A stretch of 64,000 bases of DNA from Paenibacillus artemisiicola (GCF_017652985.1 NZ_JAGGDJ010000022.1:21388-85387), one strand, 5' to 3'. Counted from the stretch's first letter, positions 16,260-25,356 are shown. Numbers and translations are program-made. The notes: a model not told the origin generated them from the letters alone.

Positions 16260-17192
16260 ATGATGAAATATATGTGGTTTGTTTTAGCTGGGGCATGCAG
16301 CTTCGGCTTATTGTCCACCTTCGTCAAGGAGGCTTATGCATCCGGGTTCAAGGTTAGCGATGTTGTTGGAAGCCAAAACCTGTTCGGCGTGATGATGCTG
16401 TGGATCTTGGTATTCGTAACCACGAGATTCTCCAAGCAATCTGCGGCAACGCAATCCGTCCAAGTAACATGGCGTCAGGTGCTTACGCTGATGGCCGTAG
16501 GCACGACGACAGGCTTAACGGGCATGCTTTATTATGCAGCACTCCAGTATATCTCGGCTTCCTTCGCAATTATTCTGTTGTTTCAATTTACGTGGATGGG
16601 CATCTTGTTGGAGGCGATAGCCGAACGTAAGCGTCCTGGTAAGGAAAAGTTGATTTCGCTGAGCATCTTGTTTGCTGGAATTACGATGGCGAGCGGTTAT
16701 TTGGGCGGAGAGCAGGAAGCGGTATCCTGGATCGGTGTAGCACTCGGCTTAATGTCCGCCGTTACCTATGCGTTCTTCATTTGGTTTAGTGGGAAAACAG
16801 CCCGCCAGGTTGAGCCAATCACGCGAAGCGCGATCATGCTGTCGGGCTCATTCATTCTCGCCATGCTGTTATTTCCGCCGCATTTTCTGGTAAACGGCTC
16901 TTTACACGAAGGGCTGCTGCCCTGGGGGCTGCTGCTGGCTCTCTTCGGTATTGTCATTCCGCCATTATTCTATGCCATTGGCGTGCCGCGCATTGGTGGC
17001 GGGTTCGCTACCATTCTGAGTGCGGCTGAACTGCCGACGGCCGTCATGATGTCGTACGTCATACTGAATGAGTCCGTTAGCTGGCTGCAATGGGTTGGAA
17101 TTGGGGTTACGATGCTCGGCATTGCACTACCTGAGCTCATGAAGCGCAAAAAGAGTCTAGCCAAAATTGTCGAGGCACTTGCAGAATCATAA
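16260..17192 (+). CDS. EamA/DMT family transporter
   Basis: A 310-residue membrane protein with ten predicted helices in two five-helix EamA repeats. These proteins export metabolites or amino acids by drug/metabolite exchange. The start is ATG 16260 or the adjacent ATG 16263, five bases after the azoreductase stop, so it is translationally coupled. Grouped with CMD and azoreductase, it may export a toxic electrophile or its reduced product. The substrate is unknown. Confidence 0.88.
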   Translation: MMKYMWFVLAGACSFGLLSTFVKEAYASGFKVSDVVGSQNLFGVMMLWILVFVTTRFSKQSAATQSVQVTWRQVLTLMAVGTTTGLTGMLYYAALQYISASFAIILLFQFTWMGILLEAIAERKRPGKEKLISLSILFAGITMASGYLGGEQEAVSWIGVALGLMSAVTYAFFIWFSGKTARQVEPITRSAIMLSGSFILAMLLFPPHFLVNGSLHEGLLPWGLLLALFGIVIPPLFYAIGVPRIGGGFATILSAAELPTAVMMSYVILNESVSWLQWVGIGVTMLGIALPELMKRKKSLAKIVEALAES

Positions 17193-17328
17193 GCAGCTTT
17201 GCTCAAGGGAAAATCGGTTTCTGAATTAGTCCAGCCCCGTTAGGAGATACTCTGTTCGTAAAGGTTGATAACGGCGTTCTGAAAGCAAGAACGAACCAAT
17301 TTATAATCATAAGGGAGTGTTATGACGA

Positions 17329-17790
17329 ATGGAAATGAGACTGAATTATATGAAGGTACAGCCGGAATCCTTGCAAGCGTTATTGAAATTGGAAGGCTAT
17401 GTGAAGAAGAGCAGTCTGAATCATAACCTATGGGAGCTGATTAAAATCCGGGCCTCGCAAATTAATGGCTGCGCCTACTGCTTGGATATGCATACGAAGG
17501 ACGCACGCGCGATAGGCGAGACAGAACAACGGCTGTATCTGCTTAACGCATGGCGGGAGGCTCCATTCTACACAGAAGCGGAGCGCGCTGCATTAGCCCT
17601 TACGGAAGCGGTGACCCGAATTTCCGTAGGCGGCGTACCACAGGAATTGTACGAGCAAGTCCGCGAGTACTTCGACGAAGCGGAATATGTCGATTTGATC
17701 ATGGCCATCAATGCGATCAACTGCTGGAATCGCATGGCGATCTCGACAAGCATGATACCTGGAGATTATCAGCCGGCTGCAAGTAAATAA
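17329..17790 (+). CDS. Carboxymuconolactone decarboxylase/AhpD-like protein (second copy)
   Basis: A 153-residue paralogue of the CMD protein at 15164. It shares MRLNYMKVQPESLQALLKL, the CAYC redox pair and the HTKDAR motif. The ATG at 17329 follows AAGGGAG by about 12 bases. A different-frame ATG at 17322 gives no family match. A 136-bp gap from the exporter gene suggests its own promoter. The tandem arrangement around azoreductase and exporter genes looks like a local duplication followed by divergence. Confidence 0.87.
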   Translation: MEMRLNYMKVQPESLQALLKLEGYVKKSSLNHNLWELIKIRASQINGCAYCLDMHTKDARAIGETEQRLYLLNAWREAPFYTEAERAALALTEAVTRISVGGVPQELYEQVREYFDEAEYVDLIMAINAINCWNRMAISTSMIPGDYQPAASK

Positions 17791-17810
17791 GTTTATGTTG
17801 TGTCAAACAA

Positions 17811-17839
17811 CATCCCCGTACATCAATTGTGCGGGGATG
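17811..17839 (+). terminator. Hairpin after the second CMD gene
   Basis: Arms CATCCCCGTACA and TGTGCGGGGATG (one mismatch) with a 5-nt loop, then ATTACATT. It is a probable weak terminator between the CMD and HAD genes. Confidence 0.55.
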
Positions 17840-17864
17840 GATTACATTCATAACAGGAGGAACA

Positions 17865-18560
17865 ATGAGCTACAGCATACTTCTATTTGATTTAGATGAT
17901 ACATTGCTGGATTTCGGCGCGAATGAGACGAATTCGTTAAACCGGTTATTTCAGCAATACGGCTATACGCTTTCGGATGAATGGCTTCAAGTTTATCATT
18001 CCGTCAACAAACAGCTGTGGGCTGATTATGAGAATGGAAAGATCAGGTTGGATGTTGTCCTAAACACTAGATTCTCAGAAACGTTGCTGAAATTAGAAAA
18101 AGTCGTGGATGGCGCCGAATGGGAACATCAGTACAGGGAGCTGCTCGGCAGTGGAAGCCAGCTGCTTATTGATGGTGCCTTAGAGGTCTGTCAGCGCTTA
18201 TCTGCGTCCAATCGACTGTTTATCATTACGAATGGGATTACCCATACGCAGATTAAGCGACTGAAGCAGGCAGGCTTATACGATTTTTTTGAAGATATCT
18301 TTGATTCGCAGAGTATCGGTTTTCAAAAGCCGTCCAAACATTTTTTCGATCATGTAATAAGCCGGATTAAAGATTTTGATCGAACGGAAGCCCTGGTTAT
18401 CGGTGATTCGTTAAATACGGATATTAAAGGCGGCCTTCAATCAGGAATGGATACCTGTTGGGTGAATCGACGGCTGCAAAAAAGCCCGGCGGACATTCAG
18501 AGCACCTACACGATCACAAGCTTAGTGGAGTTATTTGATATTTGCCTTCCAAAACAATAA
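17865..18560 (+). CDS. HAD-family noncanonical nucleotide phosphatase, YjjG/YfnB-like
   Basis: A 231-residue HAD hydrolase. Motif I is FDLDDTLLDF near residue 7, motif II is IITNG near residue 113, and motif III/IV are KPSKHFFDH and VIGDSLNTDIKG. The helical cap inserted after motif I fits YjjG/YfnB nucleotide 5'-phosphatases, which remove damaged or noncanonical pyrimidine nucleotides. The start at ATG 17865 has AGGAGG four bases upstream; a GTG at 17829 would lie inside a hairpin and is rejected. It appears monocistronic. Confidence 0.87.
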   Translation: MSYSILLFDLDDTLLDFGANETNSLNRLFQQYGYTLSDEWLQVYHSVNKQLWADYENGKIRLDVVLNTRFSETLLKLEKVVDGAEWEHQYRELLGSGSQLLIDGALEVCQRLSASNRLFIITNGITHTQIKRLKQAGLYDFFEDIFDSQSIGFQKPSKHFFDHVISRIKDFDRTEALVIGDSLNTDIKGGLQSGMDTCWVNRRLQKSPADIQSTYTITSLVELFDICLPKQ

Positions 18561-18572
18561 GCATGTTTGATA

Positions 18573-18603
18573 TAAGCCCGTCGAATTGCGGCGGGTTATT
18601 TGG
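18573..18603 (+). terminator. Terminator-like hairpin after the HAD gene
   Basis: Imperfect arms AGCCCGTCG and CGGCGGGTT around a short loop, followed by TTATTT. It precedes germinant receptor operon 1. Confidence 0.5.
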
Positions 18604-18666
18604 CGTATACATTTTTCCATACTGGACACAATACGGTTAACTTTAGATAAAGAAAAGGAAATTCGG

Positions 18667-20118
18667 ATGATGTTCAACAATGACATTTTTAAACAAGCGC
18701 TTAAATCCAATGATTTTCTTCAATTTCGCCCTAATGATGATCGACCCATTCAAATTAGCTATTACCTGTGTATGGTAGACGGTGAGAAAATAAATCAATT
18801 CCTGCTGCCGGGGATAAAAGAAAATATCGAGAATCTGACCCAATTGAGCGATATTAAAGGAATTATTCCCTTTGAAGATGTGACGGTCGTTGACGACACG
18901 GAGGAAGTCCTAAAAAAGCTGATGAAGGGCTATGTCATCATTCAGTTTGAGGGAGACGAACTGAATTATCTCATGGTGAATGCGAATCATGCTGATTTGG
19001 GTCATCGCAAGAGCAATGAGACCGAAAACGAATTTAGCGTGGTTGGCCCCAAAATAGGCTTCGTCGAGAACATTGAGGTTAACATGCATTTAATGCGGCA
19101 GCAAATCAACACGCCTGCATTGATCTTTGAAAAAATAACAGTGGGTTCACTGTCGAACACCAAGGTGGTTATTGCCTATTTAGATGGCATTACGAATCCC
19201 CGGCATGTCGAAACGATGCGGCAGCGTCTGCAGGCCATTGACTTCGATGTGGTATTCGACAACTCGCAATTGACCCAGATTATTACGGATCATTCAAATA
19301 CGCCTTTCCCGCTTTTCGTAACAACGGAGAGAGTCGATCGCGTGATTTTTTCTATGCTTTCGGGGCAGGTGGCTGTATTCTCGGATGGATCGCCTTATGC
19401 GATAACGGCCCCTTCGTCGCTATTGGACTTTTTTATTTCCGGCGAGGATTATTATCTTTCATGGATACTGGCCTCCTTTTTTCGTGTTATTCGAATTATG
19501 AGTGTCATCTTCTCGATTATTGCGTCTCCCCTTTATGTTTCAGTACTCACGTATCATTTTGAAGTCATCCCCGAGAGCTTGCTTCAGCCCCTTATTGATT
19601 CCCGCATTCATGTCCCGTTCCCCCCGGTCATCGAGGTTATCTTCTTGGAGATTACAATTGAGCTATTACGGGAAGCAGGTGCTCGACTGCCTGCGAAGAT
19701 CGGCCAGACCTTGGGGATTGTAGGTGGTATTGTAATCGGCGAAGCATCGGTTCAAGCTGCGTTTACCAGCAATATTTTACTCATTATCGTTGCCTTGTCT
19801 GCACTGGCCTCTTTCACAACGCCTATCTATAATATGGCGAACACCATCCGCCTTCTGCGTTTCCCGTTCATCCTGCTTGCGGCTTTTTGGGGTGGTTTTG
19901 GCCTTACGGTAGGGTTCCTTTTACTCTTAGGGCATTTACTGAGGTTGAAATCACTTGGGACGCCGTATCTGGTTCCGTTGTTTCCTTTTCGCAAGGGTCA
20001 TTTTGCCGATAGCTTCGTTCGATTATCGTACAAGTACACAGCCAATCGAAGCGATTATCTAAAGCCGCTTTCGAAGAAACGGTACACGCCTGACAAGGAG
20101 AGTATTGATAATGACTAA
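18667..20118 (+). CDS. Spore germination protein, GerA-type A subunit
   Basis: A 483-residue GerA-family subunit of an inner-membrane nutrient receptor. The N-terminal cytoplasmic domain (about residues 1-250) is followed by the conserved segment SGQVAVFSDGSPYAI and four to five membrane helices ending near residue 430. The highly conserved REAGARLPAKIGQTLGIVGG lies near residue 340. The start at ATG 18667 has AAGGAAA upstream; the in-frame extension back to 18586 is rejected. Order A-C-B with overlapping genes marks a complete receptor operon. The germinant is unknown. Confidence 0.93.
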   Translation: MMFNNDIFKQALKSNDFLQFRPNDDRPIQISYYLCMVDGEKINQFLLPGIKENIENLTQLSDIKGIIPFEDVTVVDDTEEVLKKLMKGYVIIQFEGDELNYLMVNANHADLGHRKSNETENEFSVVGPKIGFVENIEVNMHLMRQQINTPALIFEKITVGSLSNTKVVIAYLDGITNPRHVETMRQRLQAIDFDVVFDNSQLTQIITDHSNTPFPLFVTTERVDRVIFSMLSGQVAVFSDGSPYAITAPSSLLDFFISGEDYYLSWILASFFRVIRIMSVIFSIIASPLYVSVLTYHFEVIPESLLQPLIDSRIHVPFPPVIEVIFLEITIELLREAGARLPAKIGQTLGIVGGIVIGEASVQAAFTSNILLIIVALSALASFTTPIYNMANTIRLLRFPFILLAAFWGGFGLTVGFLLLLGHLLRLKSLGTPYLVPLFPFRKGHFADSFVRLSYKYTANRSDYLKPLSKKRYTPDKESIDND

Positions 20119-21205
20119 TATCAGTATGTGGAGACGTCGGATTCCATGGGTTGTGATGCTTGTTCTGGTGCTGACAGGCTGCAGCAGCGAACGGATCGTG
20201 GATCATAGTTATATTCTTACGATTCTGGGACTGGACAAGAGCGGCAGCGGGTTCAAAGAAACAGGGCTTTATTCTGACTTTAACCATGGCGGGCGAACAG
20301 CGATCCTACAGGGTAAGGCTTCAAAACCTTCGCTATTGATGGATGAACTGAACAATCAATCTTCAATGCCCGTGATGATAGCCAAGCTGAAGCTGCTTAT
20401 TGTGGACAAGCCGTTAGCGGAGGAAGGCTTAACGCCCTTAATTAAATCCATTTGCAGAGATCCCGTGATAAGCCACTACCTCATTGTTGCCGTTTCGGAT
20501 GGATCGACTTCATCCATGATGGCGAGCCTAGTGAATATAAAAAGCGAAAACCTGCCGTATCATACATTAGAACACAATATGAGGGCCGGGAAAGTCCCCA
20601 ATTCCAATCTGCACAACTTGTTGTTTGACTACTATGGCGAAGGAAGAGATCCGTCGCTCCCCTATATAAAGGTAAATGAGAAAGGCAAAATTGACATAAC
20701 CGGACATGCGATTTTCAAGGATGATCGTTTGAAGTTACTGATTACTCAGGAAGAAATTCCGATGTATAAGATGCTTCAAGGCCACCTTGTTCGAGGGAAT
20801 GTACCATTTACAATTACGAAGGGGCAAAACGAAGAGACGGCCGTGTTTAATGGTCTAAGCGGCAAGAAATCCAGATCGCTGTCCAAATCCGCAGCGGGAC
20901 CTAAGATCATCTACAACATTACATTGAAAGGGATGATTAAGGATTTTCCGAAGTGGATAGAATTAAGAAAACCTGAGGATACGCGGCTTCTGACGACCCA
21001 ATTAGAAAATCAACTGGACGACAAGCTCTTGGCGCTGCTCCATAAATTTGCAGAGAACAAGGTAGACCCGTTAGGAATCGGCGATTATGTGAGAGCGCAT
21101 CGCAAAGTTTGGCGCGAGAAGGAATTTTACGAAGTTGAATATCCAGCGATCACATTCGATGTTCATGTGAAGGTGCAACTCATCAAATCCGGCATTGTGG
21201 AATAA
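20111..21205 (+). CDS. Spore germination lipoprotein, GerA-type C subunit
   Basis: A 364-residue Ger(x)C lipoprotein. A signal peptide and lipobox (VLVLTGC) place Cys near residue 23, followed by the expected N-terminal and C-terminal GerC domains. ATG 20111 has AAGGAG nine bases upstream and overlaps the A-subunit stop by eight bases; an in-frame TTG at 20105 is too close to the site. The KVDPLGIGDYVRAHRK motif near the C-terminus is characteristic. It anchors to the outer face of the spore inner membrane and completes the receptor. Confidence 0.92.
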   Translation: MTNISMWRRRIPWVVMLVLVLTGCSSERIVDHSYILTILGLDKSGSGFKETGLYSDFNHGGRTAILQGKASKPSLLMDELNNQSSMPVMIAKLKLLIVDKPLAEEGLTPLIKSICRDPVISHYLIVAVSDGSTSSMMASLVNIKSENLPYHTLEHNMRAGKVPNSNLHNLLFDYYGEGRDPSLPYIKVNEKGKIDITGHAIFKDDRLKLLITQEEIPMYKMLQGHLVRGNVPFTITKGQNEETAVFNGLSGKKSRSLSKSAAGPKIIYNITLKGMIKDFPKWIELRKPEDTRLLTTQLENQLDDKLLALLHKFAENKVDPLGIGDYVRAHRKVWREKEFYEVEYPAITFDVHVKVQLIKSGIVE

Positions 21206-21221
21206 GGCAGCGGGGGTATTC

Positions 21222-22340
21222 GTGAATAAACAGGTTAGTGAAAACTTAACGGTATCGTCATTCTATCTGTGGTTTGTCCTTCATGGGACGCAGACGGGAA
21301 TCGCGATGCTGAATTTTCCGGGCAAGATCATCCTTGGTGCCGAACGGGATGCCTGGATGTCCATCTTGATTACCGGATTAAGCATTCATTTGGTTGTGTG
21401 GATGATTTTTTTTGTGCTCAATCATGCAGAGCAGGGGGATATCATTTCGCTGCATCGGCAGTTGTTTGGCAAATGGCTTGGGAATCTCCTGACTTTGGGG
21501 TTCTACGGGTATACCCTCTTGTTCATCTCGACGGAAATTCGTTCGTACGTAGAGGTTTTACATGTTTGGGTCTTTCAATGGTCACCTCCCTGGGAATTGA
21601 CGTGCATTATTCTGTTGACGTCTATTTATTTTGTAACCGGCGGATTCAGGGTCATAACCGGGATTTGCTTATGGTGTGTGATTATCCCTTCCTTGATGCT
21701 GATCACTCTTTATTTCCCCATGAAATATGCTCACTGGAATAATTTTTTGCCGATATTAACGCATAACATTGCCGATTATACTGAGTCTGCCCATCGTGCG
21801 GTGCCGCTATTTCTGGGCATTGAATTTTTGCTGCTTTATTATCCTTATATCAAGAATAACAAGAAAGCACAGAAATGGGCTCATGTTGCGGCAGCCCATA
21901 CAACGATGTTGTATATGGTTTTTGCCTGTGTGGTATTTGCTTATTTCAATATCGTAGAGCTGAAGCATACGATATGGCCCACGCTCATTTTATCGAAGAT
22001 CATTCGATTTCCTTTCTTTGAACGCTTTGATTACTTGTATGTGTTTAATTGGTTTCTTATTATTTTGCCTCGCATCTGCATTGCCCTATGGGGAGGGACG
22101 CAAATGCTGCGAAAAACGGCCAGGCTTAAAGCGAGGCCAGCGTTATGGCTAACCGGCATTCTCTTATTTATCATCATCGTACAGTTGAAAGGGCCACTAA
22201 CAATTGACAGGTTGGACGCGTTGCTAGCCAGCAGTGGAACGATTCTCCTATACGGGTATATTCCGCTGCTGGCGATATGGGTAAGCATCATCCGATTGTT
22301 CAAGAGAGGCAGCCTGTCGGCAGGAAATGATAGCGATTGA
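21222..22340 (+). CDS. Spore germination protein, GerA-type B subunit
   Basis: A 372-residue GerB-family membrane protein related to amino-acid/polyamine transporters, with about ten helices and likely the germinant-binding pocket. GTG 21222 follows a GCGGGGGT ribosome site; an upstream TTG at 21195 overlaps the C gene and lacks a site. Ligand specificity of receptors is thought to lie mainly in this subunit, but it cannot be read from sequence. Confidence 0.9.
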   Translation: MNKQVSENLTVSSFYLWFVLHGTQTGIAMLNFPGKIILGAERDAWMSILITGLSIHLVVWMIFFVLNHAEQGDIISLHRQLFGKWLGNLLTLGFYGYTLLFISTEIRSYVEVLHVWVFQWSPPWELTCIILLTSIYFVTGGFRVITGICLWCVIIPSLMLITLYFPMKYAHWNNFLPILTHNIADYTESAHRAVPLFLGIEFLLLYYPYIKNNKKAQKWAHVAAAHTTMLYMVFACVVFAYFNIVELKHTIWPTLILSKIIRFPFFERFDYLYVFNWFLIILPRICIALWGGTQMLRKTARLKARPALWLTGILLFIIIVQLKGPLTIDRLDALLASSGTILLYGYIPLLAIWVSIIRLFKRGSLSAGNDSD

Positions 22341-22376
22341 GAGAACCGGCATGTATTCACGTGCCGGTTCTCTTTA
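22340..22376 (+). terminator. Terminator of germinant receptor operon 1
   Basis: Perfect 12-bp arms AGAGAACCGGCA and TGCCGGTTCTCT followed by TTATT, immediately after the B-subunit stop. Confidence 0.85.
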
Positions 22377-22379
22377 TTA

Positions 22380-22820
22380 AGCGTGGAAGGCGCCATGTGG
22401 CGATCGAGGATCTTGTCATTTATGACATCAAGTTCATCGGTTACGCCGGGGCTAATTCGCTCCGTGGCAAGCTTGTCCTGGCTGTGGTTCGATTTGTGGT
22501 AGAACGGCTAGTCCACATACGTACCAGCATGGGTGAAGAAGGACCATCGCACCTACTTCAGAGCTCGCCTTCCAGGCCAAAACGCGACTGAAACTATATC
22601 CCCCTTATGCGATGCCGCCATAGCGGAGGATGCCAAGGCATTCAAGGCCCTTATTGGGCAATTGTTGGATTTTGATGGCGATCTCTGACCAATCCCGACT
22701 CAAAATCTGGCCGGACCTCGGCGACGGAGGCGAGCGGCAATCGCCGTCCAAGCATAAGATGGACATTAACGTAAGCCAGTTCGTGTTCACGCTATTTAAA
22801 GACAGCCTGAGCGATAGCAC
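22380..22820. other. Decayed coding DNA, unidentified
   Basis: Several overlapping frames read like protein for 20-50 codons on the plus strand and then stop (for example 22540-22690), but none has a start with a ribosome site. It lies between the receptor terminator and another terminator, so it was probably once a plus-strand gene. I could not name the family. Confidence 0.35.
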
Positions 22821-22856
22821 GATGCCAGCGCCGTTACGGTCCTGGCATCTTTTTTA
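22821..22856 (+). terminator. Intrinsic terminator
   Basis: Arms GATGCCAG and CTGGCATC with a 13-nt loop followed by T6. No intact gene precedes it, supporting a lost plus-strand gene in 22380-22820. Confidence 0.75.
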
Positions 22857-22912
22857 TAATAAGGCAACGGTGATTTAATCGCGATGCAGCCAGCCATACA
22901 ATTTATTGAACA

Positions 22913-23023
22913 CTCGATCAGTCGCACATTCGTTCCATTCAAGAGCCGGAAAACGAACGATCGATTGTCGGCGAGCGCGCGGGCTTCGTCGAGCAGTTGA
23001 GCGTGAACTTGAACCTCGTTTGA
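22913..23023 (+). pseudogene. GerA-type A-subunit fragment
   Basis: One frame of 36 codons reads SIQEPENERSIVGERAGFVE followed by QLSVNLNLV and a stop. It matches the conserved GerA-family segment 'EPxTExxxRGPRxGFxExLxxNxxLIRRR', also visible in the intact copy near 58660-58730. It has no start, flanking helices or neighbours, so it is a relic of a third germinant receptor gene. The identification rests on this one motif. Confidence 0.55.
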
Positions 23024-23411
23024 AGCCGGGCCGCGTCAGCTGTCGGCAGGGCTCCGCCGGGCGGCCAGGCCACAAACTACTGCATAAAAGTCGTATTTTA
23101 TACATATGTCTATAAATAAATTTAATCCCTTACTGACATTGACTTCTGATATATTGTTACACATTATATAGTGTGTTTTTCGATCATCAAATAAATAAGT
23201 TTGGCATTGAGCACCAACTCTTGCTTGTTAACACAACAGGCTGCCGAAAATCGACAGCCTGTTGTCGTTGCAGTAACGTACACCGTTAGCGCTCCTGTAG
23301 AGTGATTTTTTCAGAGTTTGAAATAAAACGAGCGCCTCTGTACACAGAGGGCTCTCTGCGAATAAGCGAGCATTCGTGAGAAAACTAAATCGTAACGAGG
23401 GAGCTTAGTGA
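23024..23411. other. Intergenic region with a hairpin
   Basis: No gene is seen. A hairpin at 23234-23264 (CAACAGGCTG and CAGCCTGTTG arms) may terminate transcription. A short palindromic motif near 23086-23108 (ATAAAA...TTTTATACATATGT) recurs near 23937-23958. Confidence 0.45.
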
Positions 23412-23852
23412 TCAATGTGTTTTGAAATATTGATACACTACATTGATTCCATCTTCGATTTCTTCTTTTTCAAAAGGAATAACCCCATATGATTCATAGA
23501 CACTTTTCCAAAATTTTACGGCTGGTGCGTTGTTTTGTGCCTGACCAATGACATATCTACCAGGATACAATTCAAAGAACTTGTTACAAGCTAATTTACC
23601 AATTCCTTTTCTTCTGTGCTTCTTTAGGATAAAGAAGGAGTTTAACACATAATCAGCAAATTCTTGATTGGAATATGGACCACTCTGCAACAGAATAAAG
23701 CCTACTGGTTTACCGTCTAAATTAATAAAAAAGGGTGTTAGTCCCTCTTTCTCAAAAAACCAGTCAAATACATCGAATTCAAACAATCCATTCTCAGGAT
23801 TCAAATCGAGTTTTTCGTCATATTCGGACAAGTCATGCAGGAACAAAGTCAT
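23412..23852 (-). CDS. GNAT family acetyltransferase, probably 5'-truncated
   Basis: A GNAT domain of 146 residues. The acetyl-CoA loop is RRKGIGKLA near residue 82, preceded by the beta-bulge region FILL and followed by AQNNAPAVKFWKSV. Related proteins carry about 15-18 residues (first strand and part of helix 1) before the segment NLMTLFLHDLSEY. Here that segment is in frame upstream for only about 17 codons, to a stop, with no start codon. The ATG at 23852 is therefore either a shortened start or the gene is a recent 5' pseudogene. The substrate is unknown. Confidence 0.7.
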   Translation of the reverse strand: MTLFLHDLSEYDEKLDLNPENGLFEFDVFDWFFEKEGLTPFFINLDGKPVGFILLQSGPYSNQEFADYVLNSFFILKKHRRKGIGKLACNKFFELYPGRYVIGQAQNNAPAVKFWKSVYESYGVIPFEKEEIEDGINVVYQYFKTH

Positions 23853-24182
23853 TAAATTTTTTAAGATTTCTTTTCGAGCAGCGTTGACTACACAAACTGT
23901 TCATCAGATCAACGCTGCCGTCTTACACTTACACAAAATCGGGATTTTGTACATATGTCGGTCGATGTGGCGCCGCCGTCGACCGCAGGCCGCCTGATTG
24001 TCGCCGAGGTCGCGGTCGCTGGCCGGGGACAGTAAACTTGACGAAGTGCGATAGTCAATCCGCTTTGTACGATGTGAAGCTCCTCTAACGGCAATGAATG
24101 CGATCCGGATGGAAGGAGATATCACGATCGCCTCATTTGATTGCCTAATCCGATCATGTCCATTTGCGCGCGAACGCTCGCT
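23853..24182. other. Intergenic, GC-rich decayed DNA
   Basis: Long shadow frames are present on the minus strand but have no ribosome site, family motif or codon pattern. A palindromic motif ACAAAAT...ATTTTGTACATATGT lies at 23937-23958. I see no gene. Confidence 0.4.
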
Positions 24183-24247
24183 TATACTATGATGGGTCTC
24201 AAACAACCCTATAGGAGCGTACAATGTCCCAACAACCAAACGGTTAA
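24183..24247 (+). pseudogene. Orphan gene start: -10 box, ribosome site and seven-codon ORF
   Basis: A good -10 (TATACT, 24183-24188) with a weak -35 is followed by AGGAG at 24213-24217. Six bases on, an ATG at 24224 encodes only MSQQPNG before TAA. A strong terminator follows within 60 bases. This looks like the surviving front end of a gene whose body was deleted. A small leader peptide is the alternative. Confidence 0.4.
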
Positions 24248-24297
24248 AGATTTTGGATGGTAATACTTCGGATTGATGAGTATCAAGATAAGGCAAA

Positions 24298-24332
24298 AAT
24301 GGGCTGTCTCTTATGAGACAGCCCATTTTCAG
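24298..24332. terminator. Strong bidirectional terminator
   Basis: Perfect 13-bp arms AATGGGCTGTCTC and GAGACAGCCCATT with a 4-nt loop and T/A-rich flanks on both sides. It closes the minus-strand chimeric ORF and the plus-strand orphan start. Confidence 0.85.
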
Positions 24333-24334
24333 AA

Positions 24335-24955
24335 TTATAAAGAATTTCTCAAGATCCTTCTGACGTCTTCTCTTGTAAGAGGAACATAACTACCAATTTG
24401 ATCGGCGAGCATAGCCCTTTCCGTCATCAGTTCAATTTCCTTGTCATCGATTCCATAATCAGACAACTTCGTTGGGGCGCCAATGGATTTCCAAAATTCC
24501 TTGAGCGACTGGATCGCTTCCGCTGCCAGTTGATGATCTGTTTTTCCTGTCCTATCCAAATCAAATACACGAACACCAAACTGTGCGACTTTCTCCGGCC
24601 GTATGGCCGCGACATGTTCCATCCAATGAGGGGCAATTATAGCTATCCCTCCGCCATGTGGGATGTCATGGACAGCTGATACGGCATGTTCGATAAGATG
24701 TGTCGACCAATCCGGACTTACTCCCATTGCAGTTAATCCGCCATGCACCTCATTGACGATGTGCGCCCAGCCGTTCAACGCATCTTCACCAAAGAAACGC
24801 GGTACGTTGTGGTCAGCCGCCGAAGCCGGATGGTTAATGATGGTCCCTTCGGTAATGATCAGTCCGACCCCTCCCTCCGCGCGACGACGATAATAAGCGG
24901 CAACATCGGGACCAGGTATGCCGTTCAAGGAGAAGTTTCTCGTCATCGGTGCCAT
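24335..24955 (-). pseudogene. Chimeric ORF: Old Yellow Enzyme front fused to iron alcohol dehydrogenase tail
   Basis: Residues 1-73 (MAPMTRNFSLNGIPGPDVAA, then EGGVGLIITEGT) are the start of an Old Yellow Enzyme/N-ethylmaleimide-reductase flavoprotein. From about residue 74 the protein becomes the C-terminal third of an iron-containing alcohol dehydrogenase of the YqhD/YugJ type (HLIEHAVSAVHDIPHGGGIA, then GKTDHQLAAEAIQSL). The in-frame junction lies near 24736. The OYE part also lacks its usual first 18 residues because the upstream frame is broken. Neither active site is complete. A large deletion between two neighbouring genes explains it best. Confidence 0.8.
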
Positions 24956-25220
24956 CTGGAATCGTATATTGAAACTGGGATTTCGGCATCACCTCAATTT
25001 ATGGCAAAGCAAGTGGATTTTTATTAGAAAGGAATCTATAGCTTGTGACTGAGCTGGACGCTACCTTATACTGCCGCCTGCTCTTCTAAGGCGGTCTATT
25101 CTTATTCGGTACACGATTCTAGAATAAGAAAACAAGATACGAATCACATCATGCCATGGGTTCTGTCAGCACCGTATTTCTGCTCGCTAGTTCATACAAA
25201 TAAAGTCAGCTTGTCTGCTC

Positions 25221-25356
25221 CGTCGGGAATGACATAAAGTTCTTGTCAAAATTGAAAATGACATTAGGTTCTTGATTGATTTGTGACAAGAACCTGATGG
25301 ACTAAAATAAAAAAGCTGCGATTTACGCAGCTTTTTAAGGGATAAAGTTCTTGTCA
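25221..25356. repeat. Cluster of short TTCTTGTCA/TGACAAGAA motifs
   Basis: AAAGTTCTTGTCA occurs near 25235 and again near 25345. A related GACATTAGGTTCTTG lies near 25260 and its inverted form GACAAGAACCTGATG near 25283. Such clustered, part-inverted repeats resemble the ends of an insertion sequence, but no transposase is present. This may be a residual IS scar. Confidence 0.4.
25310..25337. terminator. Intrinsic terminator hairpin
   Basis: Perfect arms AAAAAGCTGCG and CGCAGCTTTTT with a 5-nt loop, symmetric enough to work on both strands. It lies 100 bases beyond the 3' end of the nuclease gene and may serve that minus-strand gene. Confidence 0.7.

Noticed and set aside
23904..24326. A 140-codon minus-strand frame
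   Set aside because: No ribosome site or recognisable domain, low-complexity Arg/Ser content, and it crosses the orphan promoter and terminator.
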